DNA of 6,827 nucleotides from Candidatus Ratteibacteria bacterium. Lineage in GTDB: Bacteria > Ratteibacteria > UBA8468 > B48-G9 > JAFGKM01. Position numbers and translations under genes: made by a program. The notes below the pieces were generated by a model. The model saw nothing but the letters and a program-made list of their open reading frames with translations, had not been told where the DNA came from and searched no databases. Below are positions 1 through 4,308 of this stretch, piece after piece (position 1 is the first letter of the stretch; the number at the start of each line of letters is the position of its first letter). The stretch spans positions 1-6,827 of the forward strand of contig JAQVEU010000040.1 of the NCBI GenBank assembly GCA_028697565.1, written 5' to 3'.

Positions 1-63
1 TACCAGAAGTGTTAGTGTTATTCCCCAGCCACCTGCGCCCAGCACACCTATTTTTTTTTCCAT
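1..63 (-). CDS. gpsA: Glycerol-3-phosphate dehydrogenase [NAD(P)+], N-terminal fragment
   Basis: Only the first 21 codons are present; the gene continues past base 1. The ATG is at 63-61 and the peptide begins MEKKIGVLGAGGWGI, followed by TLTLLV. GxGxxG followed by W-G is the dinucleotide-binding turn at the very start of GpsA, which reduces dihydroxyacetone phosphate to sn-glycerol 3-phosphate in the cytoplasm. The start lies inside the 3' end of plsY (16-base overlap, different frame), and plsY makes acyl-glycerol-3-phosphate from the GpsA product, so the neighbour supports the call. plsY-gpsA is a common bacterial gene order. The run of A residues after ATGG encodes the EKK. A different Rossmann-fold dehydrogenase cannot be fully excluded from 21 residues, but the motif plus neighbour makes gpsA much the best reading. 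Confidence 0.87.
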   Translation of the reverse strand, partial: MEKKIGVLGAGGWGITLTLLV

Positions 64-650
64 GGTAATTTAATTTTATGTTCTTCCTTTTTCAACAGCC
101 GCTTTATGTTACTCTTATGGGCATAGATAATTAAGAGAGATATTATAATACCTGTATAGATATAGGGGAGGTTGTTTTGAAATAGGTATATAAAGAGAGG
201 AAGAAATATAGAAGCGGTGATTGCTCCAAGAGAAACATATCTGGTTGTAATAACAATGACAATCCATATAATCAGAGAGAATAATGCAGGTATAGGGAAA
301 AGTCCTATAACCACTCCAAACCCAGTGGAAACCCCTTTGCCTCCTTTCCCTTTCAAAAATATAGAGAAGTTATGTCCTATAATGGAAGCAATTCCTGCTG
401 ATACGGCATAGTAGAAAGGGAAGGGCAGTTGTTTCGTGAACAAGACAGGAAGAAGCCCTTTCAATGCATCCGCTATAAGTACTATGCTACCCAATCTACC
501 GCCTGCGACTCTATAAACATTGGTAGCACCGATATTACCACTTCCGTAGTTTCTTATATCTATCTTTTTAATAAAACGACACAAAAGATAGCCAACTGGT
601 ATGCTACCTATCAGATAAGCACCTATTATAACAAGTAGATAAGTGTTCAC
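48..650 (-). CDS. plsY: Acyl-phosphate:glycerol-3-phosphate acyltransferase PlsY
   Basis: PlsY is an integral membrane enzyme that transfers an acyl group from acyl-phosphate to sn-glycerol 3-phosphate, giving lysophosphatidic acid. With the start chosen here (GTG at 650-648) it has 200 residues, the usual family length. The N-terminal helix runs into the family signature LIGSIPVGYL (13-22). Active-site motif 1 is GSGNIGATNVYR (36-47), motif 2 spans GHNFSIFLKGKGGKG (92-106), and motif 3 is the HKSNIKRLLKKEE stretch (178-190). Further hydrophobic segments lie at about 52-71, 82-98, 110-136 and 139-177. The frame is open to an ATG at 722, but the extra 24 residues (including LLSTCYSLL) are translated from an intergenic GTAGC-type repeat, and family members begin at the LIGSIP helix, so I reject that start. 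A weak GGGG lies just upstream of the GTG. The 3' end overlaps gpsA by 16 bases. Confidence 0.93.
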   Translation of the reverse strand: MNTYLLVIIGAYLIGSIPVGYLLCRFIKKIDIRNYGSGNIGATNVYRVAGGRLGSIVLIADALKGLLPVLFTKQLPFPFYYAVSAGIASIIGHNFSIFLKGKGGKGVSTGFGVVIGLFPIPALFSLIIWIVIVITTRYVSLGAITASIFLPLFIYLFQNNLPYIYTGIIISLLIIYAHKSNIKRLLKKEEHKIKLPWKKK

Positions 651-670
651 TGAACCCCATTCAGATATAA

Positions 671-705
671 GTAGCGAGTAGCAAGTAGAGAGTAGAGAGA
701 AAAAT
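671..705. repeat. GTAGC/AAGTAGAG intergenic repeat, copy 1
   Basis: A purine-rich low-complexity repeat built of GTAGCRAGTAGAGAG-like words. Bases 676-692 (GAGTAGCAAGTAGAGAG) are an exact reverse complement of 748-764, so this copy and copy 2 form a 17-bp inverted repeat about 55 bases apart. It lies directly upstream of plsY and has been read into the overlong N-terminus of that frame. Function is unknown. Confidence 0.8.
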
Positions 706-742
706 ACTTTAATTTTTTGCATCTTTAATAATTTTTATTCGG

Positions 743-770
743 TTTTTCTCTCTACTTGCTACTCTCTATT
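743..770. repeat. GTAGC/AAGTAGAG intergenic repeat, copy 2 (inverted)
   Basis: Contains CTCTCTACTTGCTACTC (748-764), the exact reverse complement of 676-692. In the minus-strand transcript leading into plsY the two arms could pair into a long-looped hairpin. There is no clean run of U after it, so it does not look like a standard intrinsic terminator. Between the corrinoid gene stop (820) and the plsY start (650) nothing else is apparent. Confidence 0.78.
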
Positions 771-819
771 TTCAGGCAAGCAATTGACTAAACATTTACA
801 TAAGTAGAAGGATTATTAT

Positions 820-1461
820 TTATTGGATATTCAATAATTCTTTCACCTTGTCCACTGCACTTGCTGCATCAGGAGCATAGCCGTCTGCACCTATCTCATC
901 AGCATAACTCTGGGTTATTGGTGCTCCACCTATGACTACCTTTACCTGGTCCCTTATCCCTTCCTTTTTAAGTGCATCAATAACATCCTTCATTGCCACC
1001 ATGGTTGTTGTTAAGAGGGCAGATAGTCCCAGAACTTTTGCTCCGTTTTTAACTGCTTCAACAAATTTTTCAGGTGGCACATCTATGCCAAGGTCTTCTA
1101 CTTCAAATCCAGCACCTTTCCACATCATAATGACTAAATTCTTTCCTATATCGTGGAGGTCCCCCTTGACTGTTCCAATGGCAAGTTTTGCAAGTGGCTT
1201 AATTCCTGCCTGGGCAATAAGTGGCTCTATTATTCCCATACCTGTATGCATTGCTCTTGCAGCAATAAGGACTTCCGGGACGTAAAATTCATTGTTTTTG
1301 AATTTCATCCCAACCACATTCATACCAGCAATAAGCCCTTCATTAAGAATCTTTTCAACAGCAATATTTTGTTCAACTGCCTTCTCCACCAGTTCTTTTG
1401 TTTTCGCTGCATTCCCTGATATTACACTATCCTTTATTCCTTGCAGTATATCCTCTGCCAT
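820..1461 (-). CDS. Corrinoid (cobalamin-binding) methyltransferase protein, MtbC/MttC-like
   Basis: 213 residues, the normal size for the small corrinoid protein that carries a methyl group between a substrate:corrinoid methyltransferase and a second methyltransferase, as for methylamines, glycine betaine or methanol in acetogens and methanogens. Residues 1-90 are the helical cap domain, with the typical E-F-YVPEVLIAARAM run (58-71). Residues 91-213 are the Rossmann-like B12 domain: DLHDIGKN (101-108) has the DxHxxG signature with His103 as expected cobalt ligand, GLSALLTTT (145-153) and VVIGGAP (175-181) complete the cofactor pocket. The start is the ATG at 1461-1459, fixed by a perfect AAGGAGG 6-7 bases upstream; the frame is open further to 1701 but that part is low-complexity and repeat-derived. 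No methyltransferase, reductive activator or methylamine-type gene is next to it, so its substrate cannot be told from this window. Confidence 0.92.
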   Translation of the reverse strand: MAEDILQGIKDSVISGNAAKTKELVEKAVEQNIAVEKILNEGLIAGMNVVGMKFKNNEFYVPEVLIAARAMHTGMGIIEPLIAQAGIKPLAKLAIGTVKGDLHDIGKNLVIMMWKGAGFEVEDLGIDVPPEKFVEAVKNGAKVLGLSALLTTTMVAMKDVIDALKKEGIRDQVKVVIGGAPITQSYADEIGADGYAPDAASAVDKVKELLNIQ

Positions 1462-1467
1462 TTTTCT

Positions 1468-1474
1468 CCTCCTT
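1468..1474 (-). promoter_or_regulatory. Shine-Dalgarno of the corrinoid protein gene
   Basis: On the minus strand AAGGAGG lies just upstream of the ATG at 1461, with AGAAAA between them. It is a near-perfect anti-16S match and decides the start against the upstream in-frame ATG at 1701. Confidence 0.88.
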
Positions 1475-1495
1475 GTTTTGTTAAGAGATTTACCT

Positions 1496-1523
1496 ATTAT
1501 ATACAATCTATTTTTTATGTCAA
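1496..1523 (-). promoter_or_regulatory. Sigma-70-type promoter of the corrinoid protein gene
   Basis: Reading the minus strand, TTGACA (1523-1518) is followed after exactly 16 bases by TATAAT (1501-1496). Both hexamers match consensus fully. Transcription would start near 1489, giving a leader of about 28 bases with the strong ribosome site. A weaker pair further upstream (TTGCAA 1596-1591, 16 bases, TATATT 1574-1569) could be a second promoter but is not convincing alone. Such a consensus promoter suggests high, largely constitutive expression. Confidence 0.85.
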
Positions 1524-1652
1524 GTAGATTTTTATTTTTTTTTGTATAAAGATACAACCTTGATGTATAATATACCACAGGTTCCTGCTGTTGCAAAAAT
1601 AGTTTATATATATTCAGTAAAAGCCATACTATATTAAAACACAGAGTAGGAA

Positions 1653-1683
1653 AAGTAGCGAGTAGAAAGTAGCAAGAAGTAAG
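1653..1683. repeat. GTAGC/AAGTAGAG intergenic repeat, copy 3
   Basis: Contains AGTAGCGAGTAGAAAGTAGC and then AAGAAGTAAG, the same family as 671-705 and in the same orientation. Copy 4 lies inverted about 60 bases downstream, so the arrangement of copies 1 and 2 is repeated here. Confidence 0.72.
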
Positions 1684-1718
1684 ATAGAAAAGGTTAAGCA
1701 AAATCCCCTCTAATCTAA

Positions 1719-1737
1719 CCCCCTTTTGTAAAGGGGG
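1719..1737. repeat. C5T3/A3G5 hairpin, interspersed palindrome
   Basis: CCCCCTTT, loop TGT, AAAGGGGG: a perfect 8-bp stem, preceded by AAATCCCC at 1701-1708 and followed by another G and AATTT. Palindromes of this composition (AATCCCC...CCCCCTTT..AAAGGGGG) recur between genes in many unrelated bacteria. It lies between the two GTAGC repeats, not directly behind a gene, so I call it an interspersed repeat rather than a terminator. Confidence 0.65.
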
Positions 1738-1740
1738 GAA

Positions 1741-1760
1741 TTTCTCTACTTGCTACTTAA
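1741..1760. repeat. GTAGC/AAGTAGAG intergenic repeat, copy 4 (inverted)
   Basis: CTCTACTTGCTACTT (1744-1758) is the reverse complement of the family word AAGTAGCAAGTAGAG. With copy 3 it encloses the C5T3/A3G5 hairpin. Confidence 0.7.
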
Positions 1761-1786
1761 GGATGAATGGGGATTGAGTAACATTT

Positions 1787-1889
1787 GCCAGTAATAAAAT
1801 TTTACTAACCACTAATCACTGATAACTGTTTCTCCCGGGCGGTTAGCTCAGTGGCAAGAGCGCTACCCTTACAAGGTAGAAGTCGCAGG
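1787..1889 (+). repeat. Duplicated tRNA-Val upstream region and 5' part, copy 1
   Basis: Starts GCCAGTAATAA, continues through TTTACTAACCACTAATCACTGATAACT and the first 53 bases of the tRNA. It is matched by 2177-2287, which carries an extra ATTCACTA before GTTTCTCCC and a few base changes. The 3' tRNA end (CAAGTCCTGCACCGCCCAC) is also repeated, at 2057-2075 and 2290-2308; similarity stops just after it. This shows a tandem duplication of the tRNA locus. A weak promoter-like pair common to both copies is TTTACT, 16 bases, TAACTG or TAACTA. Confidence 0.85.
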
Positions 1890-2074
1890 CTGAAATCCTG
1901 AATTTTCAGGATTTCAGGGGAGCGAAGTCAGAAATTGCGATGGGTAAGAGCAATTTCAGCGGGTGGCCGACCCATTGCCAATGCGACGAGTAAGGAGCAT
2001 TGTTTGGCAAGGATGATGAGATGGTGAGACATCCCAGTATTGGGATGCGAGGGCGCCAAGTCCTGCACCGCCCA
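1837..2074 (+). pseudogene. tRNA-Val (UAC) interrupted in the T loop by a 167-nt insert
   Basis: The 5' 53 bases (1837-1889) are identical to the intact copy at 2235-2287: acceptor strand GGGCGGT, D arm, anticodon arm CTACC-CTTACAA-GGTAG with anticodon TAC, and the 5' T-stem GCAGG. The 3' 18 bases (2057-2074) are identical to 2290-2307: CAAGT, CCTGC, ACCGCCC and discriminator A. In between, TT (the usual T54 and pseudouridine 55) is replaced by 167 bases (1890-2056). Not one base of the tRNA flanks has drifted, so the event is recent or the gene is still selected or converted by its twin. As it stands, it cannot give a normal tRNA unless the insert is removed; 5' and 3' T-stem strands could still pair around it. 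No CCA is encoded. It could instead be a functional tRNA-embedded RNA. Confidence 0.85.
1890..2056 (+). ncRNA. Structured RNA insert, HEARO / omega-RNA-like, without nuclease gene
   Basis: Directly visible folding: hairpin H1, CTGAAATCCTGA / TCAGGATTTCAG around ATTT (1890-1917, 12 perfect bp); the single-stranded AGCGAAGTC (1921-1929); stem GAAATTGC / GCAATTTC (1931-1938, 1950-1957) with 11-base loop; a pseudoknot of that loop, ATGGGT (1940-1945), with ACCCAT (1970-1975); stem TTGCC+AATGC (1975-1984) with GCATT (1997-2001) and GGCAA (2006-2010), loop GACGAGTAAGGA; hairpin CATCCCA-GTAT-TGGGATG (2030-2047); tail CGAGGGCGC. GGGT 1961-1964 may pair with ACCC 1970-1973 as an alternative to the pseudoknot. 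Hairpins near each end, a pseudoknotted core and phrases such as GGATGATGAGATGGTGAGACATCCC-like text fit what I remember of HEARO, the RNA partner of IscB in IS200/IS605-like elements, of which copies lacking the protein exist. That name is from memory, not a search. It could be another non-autonomous element or an unknown RNA. Confidence 0.6.
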
Positions 2075-2081
2075 CGTAAAA

Positions 2082-2159
2082 GCAGTGATTAGTGAATAGT
2101 GATTAGTATAAGACATAAGGGCAGTGAATAGTGAGCAGTGATCAGTATAAAACATAAAA
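2082..2159. repeat. Tandem 39-nt direct repeat (2 copies)
   Basis: Copy a is 2082-2120 and copy b 2121-2159, adjoining exactly. Each starts GCAGTGA and ends with AGTATAARACATAARR (R = A or G); 32 of 39 positions agree. Inside each there is a 7-base rhythm (AGTGATT, AGTGAAT, AGTGATT). A decayed further unit (GCGAGTGATTAGGAATAG) follows at 2159-2176. The inverse of the 7-mer, AATCACT / ATTCACTA, appears upstream of both tRNA copies, so the region can pair with 2194-2226 in a long imperfect hairpin. No gene reads through it; the minus-strand open frame here is repeat translation. Confidence 0.82.
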
Positions 2160-2176
2160 GCGAGTGATTAGGAATA

Positions 2177-2287
2177 GCCAGTAATAATTTTTTACTAACC
2201 ACTAATCACTGATAACTATTCACTAGTTTCTCCCGGGCGGTTAGCTCAGTGGCAAGAGCGCTACCCTTACAAGGTAGAAGTCGCAGG
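2177..2287 (+). repeat. Duplicated tRNA-Val upstream region and 5' part, copy 2
   Basis: Partner of 1787-1889. The upstream 50 or so bases differ from copy 1 by a few substitutions and by an inserted ATTCACTA at about 2217-2224, while the tRNA part is identical. The upstream sequence has therefore drifted more than the tRNA. Confidence 0.85.
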
Positions 2288-2307
2288 TTCAAGTCCTGCA
2301 CCGCCCA
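2235..2307 (+). tRNA. tRNA-Val (anticodon UAC)
   Basis: A complete 73-base cloverleaf: acceptor GGGCGGT / ACCGCCC, D arm GCTC-AGTGGCAA-GAGC, anticodon arm CTACC-CTTACAA-GGTAG with TAC at the centre (reads GUA and, with modification, other valine codons), five-base variable loop AAGTC, T arm GCAGG-TTCAAGT-CCTGC, discriminator A. The 3' CCA is not encoded (CTT follows), so CCA must be added by nucleotidyltransferase. All canonical bases are present (T8, A14, G18G19, TTC in the T loop). It is the intact twin of the interrupted gene 398 bases upstream and is presumably what keeps the cell supplied. dnaK starts 117 bases downstream on the same strand. Confidence 0.97.
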
Positions 2308-2311
2308 CTTA

Positions 2312-2336
2312 CTTCTGGGACCAGGTCCCAGAGAAG
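2312..2336 (+). terminator. Strong hairpin after tRNA-Val, possible terminator or processing signal
   Basis: TCTGGGAC-CAG-GTCCCAGA (2314-2332) is a perfect 8-bp stem, extended by CTT pairing with AAG across one bulged G. It begins four bases after the tRNA. There is no T tract behind it (AGGAGTTTGAAAC follows), so it is not a textbook intrinsic terminator; it may protect the tRNA precursor end or be an operator for dnaK. From 2337 to 2411 only AT-rich sequence is seen, with no convincing promoter; TTGAAA at 2343-2348 has no well-placed -10 partner, and no CIRCE element is present. Confidence 0.45.
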
Positions 2337-2411
2337 AGGAGTTTGAAACTTATTAATGTATCTCTCATCTAAATATAAAGTTAAAGAAAAAAGCAAAAAA
2401 CAAAAAACAAT

Positions 2412-2416
2412 GGAGG
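2412..2416 (+). promoter_or_regulatory. Shine-Dalgarno of dnaK
   Basis: GGAGG followed by TATAAAAG and then ATG at 2425: a strong site at normal spacing (8 bases), fixing the dnaK start. Confidence 0.85.
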
Positions 2417-2424
2417 TATAAAAG

Positions 2425-4308
2425 ATGGCAGAGAAGATTATAGGTATAGACCTTGGAACAAGCAATTCTTCAGCAGCAGTGATGGAAGGAGGGAAGCCAG
2501 TTATTATTCCCAGTGCAGAAGGGACTACTGTGGGTGGTAAGGCATTTCCTTCGTATGTGGCGTTTACGAAAGACGGACAGGTCCTTGTAGGTGAGCCAGC
2601 AAGAAGACAGGCAGCAGTTAACCCTGAGGGTACTGTTTTTGGTGCAAAAAGAAAGATGGGGACTGACTACAAATACAACATATATGGAAAGACATATACC
2701 CCTCAACAGATATCTGCATATATCCTTCAAAAAATTAAGAGGGATGCGGAAGCATTTTTAGGACAACCAATTAAAAAAGCAGTGATTACTGTTCCTGCAT
2801 ATTTTAATGATAACCAGAGGCAGGCGACCAAGGATGCTGGTACCATTGCAGGTCTTGAGGTGGTACGTCTCATAAATGAGCCAACAGCAGCATCTTTTGC
2901 CTATGGGCTTGATAAACTTGAAGCAGAACTGAAGATTCTTGTGTTTGATTTTGGTGCAGGAACACTTGATGTAACAATAATGGATATGATGGCAGGGGTC
3001 TTCAAGGTTCTTTCAACACATGGAGATACACAGCTGGGCGGGACTGATATGGATGAGGCCCTGATAAGGTATATTGTTGAAGAATTTAAAAAGGAGTCAG
3101 GTATTGATGTGAGCAAGGATAGGATGGCAATACAGAGGATTAAAGAGGCAGCGGAAAAGGCAAAAATAGAACTTTCTTCTACACTTGAAACAGAAATAAA
3201 TCTTCCTTTTATTACAGCGGACCAGACAGGACCTAAACACCTTCTGATGAAAATAAGAAGGGCAAAACTTGAAGAGTTAGTTGAGCCCATTATAGAAAGA
3301 TGTAAAGGGCCTGTGCAACAGGCAATTGAAGATGCAAAACTAAAGCCCTCTGATATCAATAAGGTTATTCTTGTAGGTGGTCCTACAAGGATGCCCATTG
3401 TCCAGAAGTTTATAGAAGAACTTATTGGAATTAAGCCGGAGAGAGGGGTTGATCCTATGGAGTGTGTTTCCATAGGTGCGGCGATACAGGGCGCAATACT
3501 GGGCGGAGAACTGAAGGACAAGGATATTTTGCTTCTTGATGTTACTCCTCTTTCACTTGGTGTGGAGACACTCGGTGGGGTATTCACAAAGATTATAGAG
3601 AGAAATACCACCATACCTGTAAAGAAAAGCCAGATATTTACAACCGCAGCAGATAACCAGACATCTGTAGAGATAAATGTTTTACAGGGTGAGAGACCTA
3701 TGGCAAAGGATAATCTGAGTTTAGGAACTTTCCATCTGATGGGTATCCCGCCTGCACCGAGGGGTGTCCCCCAGATAGAGGTGTCATTTGATATTGACTC
3801 AAATGGCATCCTGAATGTGACGGCCAAGGATAAGGGAACAGGAAAGGAACAGTCCATTAAGATTACTGCCTCAAAGAAACTTTCACAGGAAGAGATTGAA
3901 AAGATGGTAAAGGAGGCAGAGAGATATGCAGAGGAAGACAAAAAGCAGAAGGAACTTATAGAGATTGTCAACCAGGCAGATTCTCTTATATATACAGTCA
4001 ATAAGACATTGAAAGACCATGGAGATAAGATAGGGGAGGCAGACAGAAAGAATATTCAGGAAAAGATAGATGCCCTTGATAAACTGATAAAGGCAGACAA
4101 TAAAGATAAGGATAGTATCCAGAGGGCGATGGATGACCTCCAGCAGGCAGCACATGGCCTTGCAGAAGTGATATATCAACAGACGCAGCAGCAACAGGGT
4201 GCTTCAGCGCAGCAGGCACAACCAGAACAAGAAACAGAGAAGGGAGAAAAAGGTAATGTTGTTGATGCTGAATTTAAAGAGGTGGATGACCAGGACAAGA
4301 AAGAATGA
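2425..4308 (+). CDS. dnaK: Hsp70 chaperone DnaK, archaeal-like variant
   Basis: Full-length cytoplasmic Hsp70, 627 residues, ATP-driven folding with DnaJ and GrpE (neither is here). ATPase domain 1-365: phosphate-1 loop GIDLGTSNS (7-15), NEPTAAS (151-157), phosphate-2 loop FDFGAGTLDVT (174-184), GDTQLGG (200-206) holding the catalytic Thr, adenosine motif ILVGGPTRMP (315-324). Linker DILLLDVTPLSLG (367-379), substrate domain to about 500, helical lid, Q-rich tail (585-600) and the bacterial ending VVDAEFKEVDDQDKKE. Compared with E. coli, the run after KRKMG (75-79) lacks the roughly 24-residue insertion, as in Gram-positive and archaeal DnaKs. GTSNSSAAV, IPSAEGTTVGGKAFPSYVAF and AGTLDVTIMD differ from the common GTTNS, RTTPS and GGGTFDVSI and recall archaeal sequences such as Thermoplasma. 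The stop overlaps the next ATG by 4 bases, so the two are translated together. Confidence 0.97.
   Translation: MAEKIIGIDLGTSNSSAAVMEGGKPVIIPSAEGTTVGGKAFPSYVAFTKDGQVLVGEPARRQAAVNPEGTVFGAKRKMGTDYKYNIYGKTYTPQQISAYILQKIKRDAEAFLGQPIKKAVITVPAYFNDNQRQATKDAGTIAGLEVVRLINEPTAASFAYGLDKLEAELKILVFDFGAGTLDVTIMDMMAGVFKVLSTHGDTQLGGTDMDEALIRYIVEEFKKESGIDVSKDRMAIQRIKEAAEKAKIELSSTLETEINLPFITADQTGPKHLLMKIRRAKLEELVEPIIERCKGPVQQAIEDAKLKPSDINKVILVGGPTRMPIVQKFIEELIGIKPERGVDPMECVSIGAAIQGAILGGELKDKDILLLDVTPLSLGVETLGGVFTKIIERNTTIPVKKSQIFTTAADNQTSVEINVLQGERPMAKDNLSLGTFHLMGIPPAPRGVPQIEVSFDIDSNGILNVTAKDKGTGKEQSIKITASKKLSQEEIEKMVKEAERYAEEDKKQKELIEIVNQADSLIYTVNKTLKDHGDKIGEADRKNIQEKIDALDKLIKADNKDKDSIQRAMDDLQQAAHGLAEVIYQQTQQQQGASAQQAQPEQETEKGEKGNVVDAEFKEVDDQDKKE

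Noticed and set aside
651..722. N-terminal extension of PlsY to ATG 722
   Set aside because: Encodes intergenic repeat sequence, makes the protein longer than the family, and family similarity starts at the GTG-initiated helix.
1462..1701. N-terminal extension of the corrinoid protein to ATG 1701
   Set aside because: It would read through the consensus promoter, the perfect Shine-Dalgarno and a GTAGC repeat; the 213-residue form has the full family length.
1890..2056. Group I or group II self-splicing intron in the tRNA
   Set aside because: I see no group I P7/P3-like core and no recognisable group II domain V; 167 bases is short for either and the T-loop position is atypical. Not strictly excluded, hence the transcript test.
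1837..2074. tmRNA or permuted tRNA
   Set aside because: The D and anticodon arms are complete and the order is normal; there is no tag reading frame, and the acceptor ends are those of tRNA-Val.
1928..2155. 75-residue minus-strand open frame
   Set aside because: It is antisense to the structured insert and translates AGTGATT repeats (runs such as FYTDHCSLFTA, SYTNHYSLITA); no ribosome site.
2082..2176. CRISPR array
   Set aside because: The 39-nt units adjoin with no spacers, there are only two and a decayed third, and no cas genes are near.
2337..2424. CIRCE or heat-shock sigma promoter before dnaK
   Set aside because: No TTAGCACTC-N9-GAGTGCTAA and no matching -35/-10 pair at proper spacing were found.
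2901..4001. 366-residue minus-strand open frame opposite dnaK
   Set aside because: Low-complexity Ser/Ile-rich antisense shadow of a clearly conserved dnaK; no start signal and no recognisable motif.
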